From Zavarzinia marina (GTDB lineage: Bacteria; Pseudomonadota; Alphaproteobacteria; Zavarziniales; Zavarziniaceae): 64,000 nt of DNA. The notes under the pieces were generated by a model. That model searched no databases and was not told the DNA's origin. It saw only the letters and a program-made list of their open reading frames with translations. This document shows, piece by piece, positions 34,738 to 43,107 of this stretch; position 1 is the first letter of the stretch; each line of letters starts with the position of its first letter. The translations under genes were made by a program, and so were the position numbers. Where the stretch lies: NCBI RefSeq assembly GCF_021568905.1, contig NZ_JAKGSB010000002.1:1-64000 (forward strand), in the 5' to 3' direction.

Positions 34738-35553
34738 CTATGGGGGGGGCGCCACCTCGTAGAGGCCACGGCGATCCTTCACCGGGCGGAAGCGGTTGGA
34801 GAGGCCGAGCACGGTCTCGGCCGCGCCGAGGAACAGCATGCCGTCGTCCGCCATGCCCTGGGCCAGGCGGTCCAGCACCTTGGCCTTGGTCGGCTGGTCG
34901 AAATAGATCAGCACGTTGCGGCAGAAGACGACGTCGAATCGCCCGAGCGCGGCGAAATTGTCGAGCAGGTTGAATTCGCGGTACTGCACCATGGCCCGGA
35001 TCTCGGGCGCGATGCGCCACTGCTCGCCTTCCTTCTTGAAGTATTTGACCAGAAGCTGAATGGGCAGGCCGCGCTGGACCTCGAACTGGGTGTAGAGGCC
35101 GGCGCGGGCCCGCGTCAGTACCTCGGACGAGATATCGGTGCCCAGAATCTCGACCCGCCAGCCGGCCAGCGCCGCCTTCTGCTCCGCCAGGATCATGGCC
35201 AGCGAATAGGGCTCCTGCCCGGTCGAGGCGGCGGCGGACCAGATTCGGATGCGCTTGGACGTGGCCCGCGTCGCCAGGAGATGCGGCAGGACATGGGCCT
35301 TGAACGTGTCGAACGGCGTGTTGTCGCGGAAGAAGAACGACTCGTTGGTCGTCATCGCCTCGACCACCTCGCTGGTGAGCGCCATGTCGCGCCCCCTGAG
35401 CGCCGCGATCAGCCCGTCGAGGGAGCCGAGACCGCGCTTCCGCGCGATCGGCAGCAGCCGCGATTCGACCAGATAGCCCTTGTCCGAGGTCAGCACGAGG
35501 CCGGACTTGGCCTTCAACAGGTCGCTGAGAAACTGGAAATCCTGCGGGCTCAT
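34738..35553 (-). CDS. cheR: Chemotaxis protein methyltransferase CheR
   Basis: A 271-residue SAM-dependent methyltransferase that adds methyl groups to glutamates of chemoreceptors. An N-terminal helical domain (1-75, with TTNESFFFRD) is followed by the SAM domain (RIWSAAASTGQEPYSLAM, EILGTDIS, DVVFCRNVLIYF). Start ATG overlaps the cheB stop by 4 bases (ATGA), so the two are translationally coupled. The last codons lie in an 8-C run on the coding strand (plus-strand 34742-34749), a possible slippage spot that would alter only the extreme C-terminus. Confidence 0.96.
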   Translation of the reverse strand: MSPQDFQFLSDLLKAKSGLVLTSDKGYLVESRLLPIARKRGLGSLDGLIAALRGRDMALTSEVVEAMTTNESFFFRDNTPFDTFKAHVLPHLLATRATSKRIRIWSAAASTGQEPYSLAMILAEQKAALAGWRVEILGTDISSEVLTRARAGLYTQFEVQRGLPIQLLVKYFKKEGEQWRIAPEIRAMVQYREFNLLDNFAALGRFDVVFCRNVLIYFDQPTKAKVLDRLAQGMADDGMLFLGAAETVLGLSNRFRPVKDRRGLYEVAPPP

Positions 35554-36716
35554 TGCAGCCCCCCCGCCAGAAGCGGGCCCCGGACGAAGGCCTCGACGCG
35601 GGCGCCGATCTCGCCGAGCGGCAGGATGGCGCTGCAGATGCCCGCGGTCGCCACGGCGCCGGGCATGCCCCAGACGACGCTGCTCGCCTCGTCCTGGGCG
35701 ATGATGCGGCCGCCCGCCTCGACCACGGCACGGCTGCCGGCGAGGCCGTCGTGGCCCATGCCGGTCAGAATCACCACCAGCGAGGCGGCGCCATAGACGG
35801 CGGCGACGGAACGCAGCATGGGATCGACCGCCGGGCGGCAGAAATTCTCGGGCGGGTCGTCGGTCAGGCGCAGCACCCGGCGGTCGCCGTCGCGCGCCAC
35901 GATCATGTGGCGGTTGCCGGGCGCGACATAGATGCGACCGGCGCGGACCGCCTCCCCGTCGATACCCTCGGCGGTCTCGACGCCGGTGGTCTTGCCCAGG
36001 TGGTCGGCGAAGATCGCGGTGAAGGTCGCGGGCATGTGCTGGGTGACGAGGATCGGCACGCCGAGGCGCGCCGCGATCGGACCGAGCATGGCGGCAACCG
36101 CCTGCGGCCCGCCTGTCGAGCTGCCGATGGCGAGGATCTGCGGGCGGATCGGCACGCTGCGGCGCAGGCGGATCTCGCGTCCGGGCACGGCATTGGTCGC
36201 GGCCGGCGCCGGGGCGCCGGCGCCCGCGCGGATGCTCGCCGCGGTGGCCTGGCGAATCGCCTGGGTCCGCCGCCGCGCCGCGCCCAGGGCGCGCGCCTTC
36301 TGCAGCAGTTCGGTGCGGAAGGCGTCGACGGCGCCGCTCTCGCGGGTCGAACTCGGCTTGGTCAGATAGTCGGCGGCGCCGAGGGTCAGGGCCTTGATGC
36401 TGACCTCCGCCCCCGCGCGGGTCAGGGTCGAGGACATGAGCACACGGACGCCGCGCGCCACGCGCAGGATCTCGGGCAGGGCCGTCAGCCCGTCCATTTC
36501 GGGCATCTCGATGTCGAGAACGACGACCTCCGGCTGGGTCTTCTCGGCCTGACGCAGGGCCTGGGCGCCGTTCGGTGCCGTCGCCACCACCTCCATGTCG
36601 GGCTCGGCGCCGATCCAGCGCGACACGAGGCCCCGGATGACCGCGGAATCATCGACCACCATGACCCGGATCGGCCCGCCCGCGGCCGGGGTCACGGTCT
36701 TTTCCGGCGCCGTCAT
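35550..36716 (-). CDS. cheB: Protein-glutamate methylesterase/response regulator CheB
   Basis: A 388-residue CheB that removes receptor methyl groups when phosphorylated. The receiver domain has VVDDSAVIRG and phospho-acceptor Asp68 (VLDIEMPEMDG). A linker at about 120-185 follows, then the methylesterase domain with catalytic serine in GSSTGGPQA, histidine in VTQHMP, and aspartate in GMGHDGLAG. ATG 36716 is one base after the cheY stop; a GTG four codons upstream is the alternative. It lies in the order cheA-cheY-cheB-cheR. Confidence 0.96.
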   Translation of the reverse strand: MTAPEKTVTPAAGGPIRVMVVDDSAVIRGLVSRWIGAEPDMEVVATAPNGAQALRQAEKTQPEVVVLDIEMPEMDGLTALPEILRVARGVRVLMSSTLTRAGAEVSIKALTLGAADYLTKPSSTRESGAVDAFRTELLQKARALGAARRRTQAIRQATAASIRAGAGAPAPAATNAVPGREIRLRRSVPIRPQILAIGSSTGGPQAVAAMLGPIAARLGVPILVTQHMPATFTAIFADHLGKTTGVETAEGIDGEAVRAGRIYVAPGNRHMIVARDGDRRVLRLTDDPPENFCRPAVDPMLRSVAAVYGAASLVVILTGMGHDGLAGSRAVVEAGGRIIAQDEASSVVWGMPGAVATAGICSAILPLGEIGARVEAFVRGPLLAGGLQ

Positions 36717-36717
36717 G

Positions 36718-37083
36718 TCAAAGTACACCGACGGAGACCAGCTTCGCTTCCAGGATCTCGCGGTCGAAGGGTTTCATGATGTATTCGCTGGCGCCGGCTT
36801 CGAGCGCGGCCTGGATGTGCTCTATGTCGTTCTCGGTGGTGCAGAAGACGACGATGGGCGCGTCGCCCCCCGGGGTCTCGCGCAGGGCGCGCAGGAATTC
36901 GATGCCGTTCATCACCGGCATGTTCCAGTCCAGCAGGATGAAGTCGGGCATGGCGGCCGCGCAGCGCTCCAGCGCCTCCTTGCCGTCGCCGGCCTCCTCG
37001 ACCGAAAAGCCGATTTCCTCGAGCATCCGGCGCGCGACCTTGCGGATCACACGGGAATCGTCAACGACCAAGCAGGACTTCAT
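36718..37083 (-). CDS. cheY: Single-domain response regulator CheY
   Basis: A 121-residue receiver domain with acidic pair Asp8/Asp9, phospho-acceptor Asp52 (LLDWNMPVMNG) and the conserved lysine in MKPFD. It has the sequence style of alphaproteobacterial CheY that receives phosphate from CheA and acts on the flagellar motor or as a phosphate sink. ATG 37083 is preceded by GAGG at 8 bases; the longer in-frame ORF is unconvincing. It is 58 bases after cheA and one base before cheB. Confidence 0.94.
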   Translation of the reverse strand: MKSCLVVDDSRVIRKVARRMLEEIGFSVEEAGDGKEALERCAAAMPDFILLDWNMPVMNGIEFLRALRETPGGDAPIVVFCTTENDIEHIQAALEAGASEYIMKPFDREILEAKLVSVGVL

Positions 37084-37141
37084 CAGGATTGCCTCGTTTC
37101 CACCCTCGTCGCCCCCACCCTTGTCGACCCCATCATTGTTG

Positions 37142-39871
37142 TCAGGCGGCGCATCGTCCGTCGAGCGTCGCGCGGAGGGATGCCAGCAGGCCCTCCCGAT
37201 CGCCCTTTGCCACATAATCCGTGAATCCGACCCGGCGTCCACGCTCGAAATCCGACGGCGCGGTGCGCGACGACAGGGCGATCACCGGCACGTCGCGCCA
37301 GGCCCCCTCGCGGCGGATGGTCTCGGTGAAGGCGAAACCGTCCATGCCGGGCATTTCGATGTCGGACACGATGATGTCGAAGGTCGCCCCCTGCTCCCGC
37401 AGCCTCAGCGCCTGCTGCGCCTCTTCCGCGAAGGTGACGTCATAGCCCGCGACCGACAGCACGGGCTTGATCATGTTGCGGAAGAACGGGCTGTCGTCCA
37501 CCAGCAGCACCGTGCGCTGGCTGCGGGTCTGGCCCTGTTCCTCGGTCGAGCGGCGGAACCAGTCGTCATAGGCCATGGTCAGGTAATGGGCGACGTCGAC
37601 CACGCCGGTCGCCTGCCCGGCGACCACGGCGGTGCCGATCAGGCCGGGACGGCCCGACTGCAGTTCGACGTCCAGCCGGTCCTCGACGATGTCGATGATC
37701 TCGTCGACGGCAAGGCCCATGGCGCGTTCGCCGTCGGCGAAGACGATCACCGGCTGGCCGCCTTCGGTCTTCAGGCGATGCTCGGCATCGGCGCAGACGA
37801 TCGGCATCAGGTGGCCGCGATACTGGACCACCGGCTTGCCGTTCGAGCGTTCGATGCGCTTCAGCTCGATTTCCTCGAGGCGGGCAACCAGCGCCAGCGG
37901 CACGGCTTTCAATTCGTCGCCGCCCGCGCGGAACACCAGGAGCGACGAAGAGGACGCGCCGAAGCCGGCCTCGGCCACGGTTTCCTGACCGATTTCCTGG
38001 TTCTCGCGCAGGGCCTCGCCGGTCTGCATGGCGAGACCGTTGGGGTCGAGAATCATGATCACGCTGCCGTCGCCGAGGATGGTGTTGCCCGAGAACAGCG
38101 CATTCTCGCGCAGGATCGAGGCGACGGGCTTCACCACGATTTCCTCGGTGTCGAAGACACGGTCGACGACGATGCCGAAGGTCTGGGTGCCGACCTGGGC
38201 GACGATGACGAAGGCGTCCTCGGGGCGCGGCGTCTCCGCCGGCACGAGGTTCAGCGTCTCCGCCAGGAACACCAGGGGCAGCAGGCGGTTGCGCAGGCGC
38301 ACCACCGGGGTGTGGTTGATCTCTTCGATCCGGTGCTCGGAATCGGGCGTGGCCCGCACCAGTTCGACGACGCCGATCTGGGGTACGGCGAAACGCTCGC
38401 CCGCGCATTCGACGATCAGGGCCGAGACGATGGCGAGGGTCAGCGGTATCTTGATCTGAAAGGTCGTGCCGCGGCCCGGCGCGGTCTTCAGGTCGATGGT
38501 GCCGCCGATCTTCTCGATGTTGGTCTTGACGACATCCATGCCGACGCCGCGGCCCGAGACGCTGGTGACCTTGTCGGCCGTCGACAGGCCGGGATGGAAG
38601 ATGTAGCGCCCGACCTGGGCATCGGACATGCCGGCGAGATCGCTTTCCGAGACGAGGCCGTTGGCGAGCGCCTTCGCCTTGATGCGCTCGAGGTCGAGGC
38701 CCCGGCCGTCGTCGGCGATCTGGATGATGATGTGGCCACCCTCGTGATAGGCGTTCAGGGTGATGCGCCCGGTCTCGGGCTTGCCCGCCGCGCGCCGATC
38801 CGCGGGGCCCTCGAGGCCGTGATCGGCCGAATTCCGCACCATATGGGTCAGCGGATCCTTGATCAGGTCCAGGACCTGGCGGTCGAGTTCGGTCTCGGCG
38901 CCATGCATCTGGAGATCGATCTTCTTGTTCAGTTCGTGCGACAGGTCGCGCACGATGCGCGGCAGCTTGGACCAGGCGTTGCCGATCGGCTGCATGCGCG
39001 TCTTCATGACGCCTTCCTGCAGCTCGCTGGTGCAGTGGGACAGGCGCTGGAGCGGCGCGGCGAATTCCGAATCGCCCATGCGCCTGACCATCTGCAGGAG
39101 CTGGTTCCGCGTCAGCACCAGTTCCGAGACCATGGTCATCAGGTTTTCGAGGAGATCGACCGAGACCCGCAGGGTCTGATTGGCGATCTGCCCTTCCGCC
39201 TTCGTCTCCTGACTGGGCTGGGCGTCGCCGGCGCGCGCCGGCGGGGCGGCCGTCGCGGCGGTATGTTCGACCAGGGCGGTGGCCGCCGCCTCGGCATCGC
39301 TCAGCAGGGGCGCGGCGCCGGCGGCGATTGCCTCCGGCCCGGGGGCCATCTGGAAAGCGGCCTCGAGTTCGTCCAGGGAGACTTCGCCGGGCTTCAGCGC
39401 CCGTTCCATCTCGATCACGGGCGCCGGCGGCACCGCTTCCGCGACAGGCGCGGCGGGCGGCTGGGGCTGGGCCGGGGGCGCCGCGGCCAGGCCGCCGCCT
39501 TCCGCCAATTCGTCGAGGCGGGCGATGATGTCGGCGTCGTCGCCCGGCGGTTCCTGTTCGGTCGCTTCGAGAACGGCCAGGATCGACTTGATGCCGTCGA
39601 GGGATTCGAGGATCAGGCTGACGGCATTGCCGGTCACCGTCATCTCGCCGGTGCGGAACTTGCCGAGCACGTTTTCGCCGGCATGGGCCAGCGCCTCGAG
39701 GCGGGGCAGGCCCAGGAAGCCGCAGGTGCCCTTGATGGTGTGCACCAGCCGGAAGATGTTCGACAGGACTTCGCGGTTGTTCGGGTCCTGCTCCAGCTTG
39801 ACGATCTCGACGTCCACGACGTCGAGATTTTCCGCCGTCTCGGTCAGGAATTCACGGAGCAGATCGTCCAC
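37142..39871 (-). CDS. cheA: Hybrid chemotaxis histidine kinase CheA with two CheW-like domains and a receiver
   Basis: A 909-residue kinase. In order: HPt domain with phospho-His44 (VHTIKGTCGF); a long A/P-rich linker where P2 would be (about 125-225); dimerisation domain (about 228-300); ATPase domain with HMVRNSADHGLE, ADDGRGLD and GRGVGMD (about 310-450); a first CheW-like domain (about 455-590); a second CheW-like domain (about 620-760, beginning SSSLLVFRAGGDE); and a C-terminal receiver with DIIVSDIEMPGMDGF (about 785-900). The start is GTG 39871 with GAGGGTG upstream. No separate cheW gene is present; the second CheW-like module may compensate. The fused receiver could act as an internal phosphate sink. 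Confidence 0.94.
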   Translation of the reverse strand: MDDLLREFLTETAENLDVVDVEIVKLEQDPNNREVLSNIFRLVHTIKGTCGFLGLPRLEALAHAGENVLGKFRTGEMTVTGNAVSLILESLDGIKSILAVLEATEQEPPGDDADIIARLDELAEGGGLAAAPPAQPQPPAAPVAEAVPPAPVIEMERALKPGEVSLDELEAAFQMAPGPEAIAAGAAPLLSDAEAAATALVEHTAATAAPPARAGDAQPSQETKAEGQIANQTLRVSVDLLENLMTMVSELVLTRNQLLQMVRRMGDSEFAAPLQRLSHCTSELQEGVMKTRMQPIGNAWSKLPRIVRDLSHELNKKIDLQMHGAETELDRQVLDLIKDPLTHMVRNSADHGLEGPADRRAAGKPETGRITLNAYHEGGHIIIQIADDGRGLDLERIKAKALANGLVSESDLAGMSDAQVGRYIFHPGLSTADKVTSVSGRGVGMDVVKTNIEKIGGTIDLKTAPGRGTTFQIKIPLTLAIVSALIVECAGERFAVPQIGVVELVRATPDSEHRIEEINHTPVVRLRNRLLPLVFLAETLNLVPAETPRPEDAFVIVAQVGTQTFGIVVDRVFDTEEIVVKPVASILRENALFSGNTILGDGSVIMILDPNGLAMQTGEALRENQEIGQETVAEAGFGASSSSLLVFRAGGDELKAVPLALVARLEEIELKRIERSNGKPVVQYRGHLMPIVCADAEHRLKTEGGQPVIVFADGERAMGLAVDEIIDIVEDRLDVELQSGRPGLIGTAVVAGQATGVVDVAHYLTMAYDDWFRRSTEEQGQTRSQRTVLLVDDSPFFRNMIKPVLSVAGYDVTFAEEAQQALRLREQGATFDIIVSDIEMPGMDGFAFTETIRREGAWRDVPVIALSSRTAPSDFERGRRVGFTDYVAKGDREGLLASLRATLDGRCAA

Positions 39872-40022
39872 GGTCGGGCACCCTCGGCGTCTGGCGCACC
39901 AGGATACCAGAGGGCCGGCGCGCGAACAGCATTGCGTTGCGCGCCATGGTCGGCCAAGGCTCGTAAAAATTCGATGAACGAAACCGATCGCCGGCCGAGG
40001 CGGTCACCGGCGCCGCCGGACG

Positions 40023-40643
40023 TCAGGCCAGCGCCAGGGTGACCGAATCCTCGTCGCTGGCGACCGTCAGGGCGCGTCCGGCCGCCCGCGCCAGGGCGAG
40101 CACGAAGGCGGTGGGCGCGGTCCGCGCCTCGACCTCGGCGTCCTTGCCGGCCAGGAGGTCGCCATGGGCTTCCGGCAGCCCGCAGCGCAGGCCCGACATC
40201 TCGATCTCCCACCCGCCGCCGGCGCCCCCGCGCCCGTCGGACCGCAGCACCATGCGGCCGCCGCGCGGCAGGCAGTCGACACCGATCAGGACCATCAGAT
40301 AGGCGAAACGCGCCTCGCTGCGGACGACATCCGCCAGTTCGCCCTGAATCTCGGCGGCGATCCGCCGGCCCCGCACCATGGTGTTCAGGGTGGTGAAGAA
40401 CTCCTCGCGCCCGATGGTCGTCTCGTCCGAGACGGCGCCGAAGGCGATGCGGAAGAAGCGCAGGCGCCCCGACAGTTCCTCGGCGCTTTCGCCGAGAAGA
40501 TCGACCGACTGCTCCCGCAGCTCCTCGTCGTCGCCGGCGTCGGACAGGAGTTCCGCGCCATTGACCACGGCCCCGACCGGCCCGACCAGATCGTGACAGA
40601 GACGGGAACAGAGATACCCGGCGAGGAGAAGCGGATCGACCAT
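40023..40643 (-). CDS. chpT: ChpT-like histidine phosphotransferase
   Basis: A 206-residue dimeric-histidine-kinase-like phosphotransferase. The N-terminal helical hairpin has LCSRLCHDLVGPVGAVVNGAELL, with His17 as phospho-acceptor, the ChpT hallmark. A degenerate ATPase-like domain follows. In Caulobacter ChpT passes phosphate from CckA to CtrA and CpdR. ATG 40643 is chosen because it opens the conserved helix; the ORF extends 50 codons further with no family similarity. It is 151 bases upstream of cheA on the same strand, which may tie cell-cycle or motility control to the chemotaxis genes. Confidence 0.85.
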   Translation of the reverse strand: MVDPLLLAGYLCSRLCHDLVGPVGAVVNGAELLSDAGDDEELREQSVDLLGESAEELSGRLRFFRIAFGAVSDETTIGREEFFTTLNTMVRGRRIAAEIQGELADVVRSEARFAYLMVLIGVDCLPRGGRMVLRSDGRGGAGGGWEIEMSGLRCGLPEAHGDLLAGKDAEVEARTAPTAFVLALARAAGRALTVASDEDSVTLALA

Positions 40644-40780
40644 GTCTCGAACATTCACCAGTTGAAGGACGCAACGAAGGGAACACGCGGCGGCGGTCCG
40701 GCGCGGCACGAGGCAAGACCATAATCCGCACGTTCCGTCCGCGCCAGAATCCAGGACGGGTATCGCTCGACAGCTATTCC

Positions 40781-40794
40781 CGTGCCATGGCACG
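40781..40794. promoter_or_regulatory. 14-bp perfect palindrome in the chpT/DUF3553 divergent region
   Basis: CGTGCCATGGCACG reads the same on both strands. It lies in the 218-bp gap between divergent chpT and the DUF3553 gene and is a good candidate binding site for a dimeric regulator. The protein that would bind is not known. Confidence 0.4.
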
Positions 40795-40861
40795 ATCCCT
40801 CCGTCGCCCAGCCGTCTGGGGACATAAGCCCCCGGGATTTCCCGCCGCCGGAGGAGCCCTC

Positions 40862-41062
40862 ATGAGCCGTGACGCCTTCGCAAGCCTTCTCGCGCCCGGC
40901 AGTTTCGTCCGCCACCCGGACGAGCCGGACTGGGGCATCGGCCAGGTGCAGAGCGTGGTCGGCAGCCGCGTCACGGTCAATTTCGAGCATGCCGGCAAGC
41001 GCACCATCAATATCGCCGTGATCGACCTCGACATGGTCGACGCCGCCGCCCTTAGTCGCTAA
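40862..41062 (+). CDS. DUF3553 small protein
   Basis: A 66-residue protein of the DUF3553 family, matching the pattern L-x-PGSFVRHPDEPDWGIGQVQSV followed by a beta strand VTVNFEHAGKRTI. The fold is expected to be a small beta barrel like the CarD/TRCF RNA-polymerase-interaction or UvrD-C-terminal module, so nucleic-acid or polymerase contact is plausible. ATG 40862 has GGAGGAGCCCTC. It is divergent from chpT, a pairing seen in other alphaproteobacteria. Function not established. Confidence 0.88.
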   Translation: MSRDAFASLLAPGSFVRHPDEPDWGIGQVQSVVGSRVTVNFEHAGKRTINIAVIDLDMVDAAALSR

Positions 41063-41096
41063 TAAGGCATCGTCTTTAGTCACGCACCGGATTGCC

Positions 41097-41885
41097 ATGC
41101 CCCATCTCGACGACGACGCCCGCGCCGAACTGATCGTCGCGATCACCGACCTCGCCCGCGAAGCGGGCGCGGAGATCATGAAGATCTACGAGAGCGACTT
41201 CGAAGTCCGCGCCAAGGGCGAGAACGACCCGGTCACCGAAGCCGACGTCGCGGCCGAGGCCGTGATCGTCGCCGGCCTCGAGAAACTGACCCCGGATATT
41301 CCGATCGTCGCCGAGGAACTGGCGGCCGCCGGCAAGCTGCCGCCCGGCAATCCCGCCGAATGGTCGCGCTTCTGGCTGGTCGATCCCCTGGACGGGACCA
41401 AGGAATTCATCAAGAAGAACGGCGAATTCACGGTGAACATCGCCCTGATCGAGGACGGCATTCCCGTGCTCGGCGTCGTTCACACCCCGGCCAAGGGCTG
41501 GACCTACAGGGGCCATGGCACCGGTACCGCCGCCGTGAAGAAGGACGGCCTGCCGCCGCAGTCGATCAAGGTCCGCCCGGTGCCGCCGGACGGCCTGACC
41601 GTGGTCGCCAGCCGCAGCCATCGGGGCAAGGAAACCGACGAATTTCTCGCCGATCTGCAGGTCGCGCAGATCTCGCCCGCCGGATCGTCTCTGAAATTCT
41701 GCCTGGTAGCGGAAGGCGTCGCCGATCTTTATCCCCGCCTGGGGCCGACCATGGAATGGGACACGGCCGCCGGCCATGCCGTCGTGCTGGCCGCCGGCGG
41801 CACGGTGAATACCCTCGAAGGGGCCGCCCTCTCCTACGGCAAGCCCGACTTCCGCAACCCGAAGTTCATCGTCAAGGGCGGCTGA
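41097..41885 (+). CDS. cysQ: 3'(2'),5'-bisphosphate nucleotidase CysQ
   Basis: A 262-residue inositol-monophosphatase-fold enzyme that hydrolyses 3'-phosphoadenosine 5'-phosphate from sulfate assimilation. The metal motifs are present: EEL (VAEELAAAG), DPLDGTKEF and EWDTAAGHAVV. Length equals the CysQ family. The start has no strong ribosome site. It follows the DUF3553 gene by 34 bases on the same strand and may be co-transcribed. Its last codons and stop form the first unit of a 30-bp tandem repeat (41871-41960). Confidence 0.94.
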   Translation: MPHLDDDARAELIVAITDLAREAGAEIMKIYESDFEVRAKGENDPVTEADVAAEAVIVAGLEKLTPDIPIVAEELAAAGKLPPGNPAEWSRFWLVDPLDGTKEFIKKNGEFTVNIALIEDGIPVLGVVHTPAKGWTYRGHGTGTAAVKKDGLPPQSIKVRPVPPDGLTVVASRSHRGKETDEFLADLQVAQISPAGSSLKFCLVAEGVADLYPRLGPTMEWDTAAGHAVVLAAGGTVNTLEGAALSYGKPDFRNPKFIVKGG

Positions 41886-41960
41886 GCCGACCGCTCGGGG
41901 TCCAAGGGCGGCTGGGCCGACCGCTCGGGGGTCAAGGGCGGCTGGGCCGACCGCGCTCAG
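41871..41960. repeat. Three-copy 30-bp tandem repeat at the cysQ 3' end
   Basis: Units at 41871-41900, 41901-41930 and 41931-41960 share AAGGGCGGCTG and GCCGACCGC at the same places. Unit 1 holds the last codons and TGA of cysQ. In units 2 and 3 the A of TGA is G, so the copies no longer contain a stop. The array fills the gap between cysQ and the convergent thioesterase. Confidence 0.9.
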
Positions 41961-41975
41961 GAACCTCTCTCGCGC

Positions 41976-42392
41976 TCAGGCGCCGACCGGCAGCAGGATC
42001 GCCTCGCCGGCCGCGAACAGGCGATCCTTCTCGCCCTCCAGGGCGCCGAGGGTCGCCTTGGCGAAGATCTGCTGGCGGCCCTGGCGTTCGATCGTGCCCC
42101 GGGCGACGAAAATGTCCGCGACCGCCGGGCGCAGGCACCGCACCGAGAATTGCGACATGATGACGTTGCCGGCGACGCTGGCGGCGGCGAAGCCCGATGC
42201 GATCTCGATCAGCCCGGCGACCACGGCGGCGTGAAGAAAGCCGCTGTACTGGCCGAATTCCGGCCGGTTGGCGAGATGGATCTCGACCTCGCCCGCCGTG
42301 GCGGTGGCCACCTTCACCTCCAGCCATCGATTGAAACCGGCAAGCTCGGAGACGGTGCGCAGGCGCTCGACCAGGGGAATTGCATCGTCCAT
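41976..42392 (-). CDS. PaaI-family hotdog thioesterase
   Basis: A 138-residue hotdog-fold protein of the PaaI/YiiD type that hydrolyses acyl- or aryl-CoA thioesters. NRPEFGQYSGFLHAAVVAGLIEIASGFA corresponds to the active-site helix; the usual N/H/G surroundings are conserved. ATG 42392 has GGGAG 6 bases upstream; the longer reading crosses the operator. It has its own promoter region with an operator (42416-42427), shared with the tetR gene, and is therefore likely part of that regulon. Confidence 0.85.
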   Translation of the reverse strand: MDDAIPLVERLRTVSELAGFNRWLEVKVATATAGEVEIHLANRPEFGQYSGFLHAAVVAGLIEIASGFAAASVAGNVIMSQFSVRCLRPAVADIFVARGTIERQGRQQIFAKATLGALEGEKDRLFAAGEAILLPVGA

Positions 42393-42415
42393 GTCGCTCT
42401 CCCGTCCGAAATATC

Positions 42416-42432
42416 TAGACCAGTCTATATAG
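42416..42432. promoter_or_regulatory. TetR operator at the thioesterase promoter
   Basis: TAGAC-CA-GTCTA (42416-42427) is a perfect 5-bp inverted repeat. The 15-mer GACCAGTCTATATAG (42418-42432) recurs exactly at 43085-43099 before the tetR gene. On the minus strand it contains TATATA, a plausible -10, so binding would block transcription. The site resembles operators of LmrA/QdoR-type TetR regulators. Confidence 0.7.
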
Positions 42433-42482
42433 TTCAATGCCGAATTCAATCCCGTCGACCGGCTTTCGCACATGGTTCCGCC

Positions 42483-43052
42483 TCAGGCGGCGCGCAGGAG
42501 GGCGACGATCTCCGCCGTGGCATCGAGAATGGGATCGGGGCTGCCGCTGACCCGGCACTGGATCAGCGCCCCCTCCATCACCGCGACGACGAGGCCGGCG
42601 AGGCGCCGGGCCCGGGCCGGCGTTTCGCCGTCGGCGACGAAGACATCCTCGAACGCGCGGTTCCAGTCCTCGAAGACGGCGCGCGCGGCTTCGGTCAGCC
42701 GGGGGGACTCCGGCACGGTCTCGAGGATGGTGGTGGCGATGGGGCATCCGTCGCGAAAGCCGGAGTCCGCCATCCAGCCCGCCAGCATGCGGCCATAGGC
42801 CTCGACCATGGCGATGCCGTTGCCGTGCCGTTCCCGCAAGTGGCGCAGGGTCGCGGTCACCACGTCGCCCGACAGGCGCAGCGCCTCTTCCGCCAATTGC
42901 TCCTTGCCGTCCGGGAAATAGTGATAGAGCGAGCCCTTGGGCGCGCCGCTTTCCGCCAGGATGTCGTTCAGCCCGGTGGCGGCATAGCCGCGCTTGCGGA
43001 ACAGGCGTGACGCCGCCCGCACGATTTCGTCCCGATGCCTCGGCGCCGCCAT
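42483..43052 (-). CDS. TetR/AcrR-family transcriptional regulator
   Basis: A 189-residue repressor. The helix-turn-helix domain is typical of the LmrA/YxaF branch: FRKRGYAATGLNDILAESGAPKGSLYHYFPDGKEQLAEEAL at about 18-58. The C-terminal half binds an unknown ligand. ATG 43052 has CGGGAA just upstream and GGGAGGAG further back. The 15-bp element at 43085-43099 is about 32 bases before the start, and the same element precedes the thioesterase gene, so autoregulation and control of the thioesterase are predicted. Confidence 0.9.
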   Translation of the reverse strand: MAAPRHRDEIVRAASRLFRKRGYAATGLNDILAESGAPKGSLYHYFPDGKEQLAEEALRLSGDVVTATLRHLRERHGNGIAMVEAYGRMLAGWMADSGFRDGCPIATTILETVPESPRLTEAARAVFEDWNRAFEDVFVADGETPARARRLAGLVVAVMEGALIQCRVSGSPDPILDATAEIVALLRAA

Positions 43053-43082
43053 TTCCCGTCCGCTCCTCCCGGCCGTTTCATG

Positions 43083-43099
43083 ACGACCAGTCTATATAG
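43083..43099. promoter_or_regulatory. TetR operator at the tetR promoter
   Basis: Second copy of GACCAGTCTATATAG (43085-43099), with a weaker left half-site (ACGAC instead of TAGAC). It lies between the lysE stop (43108) and the tetR start (43052), so tetR has its own promoter and probably represses itself. Confidence 0.65.
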
Positions 43100-43107
43100 G
43101 CGCGCGA

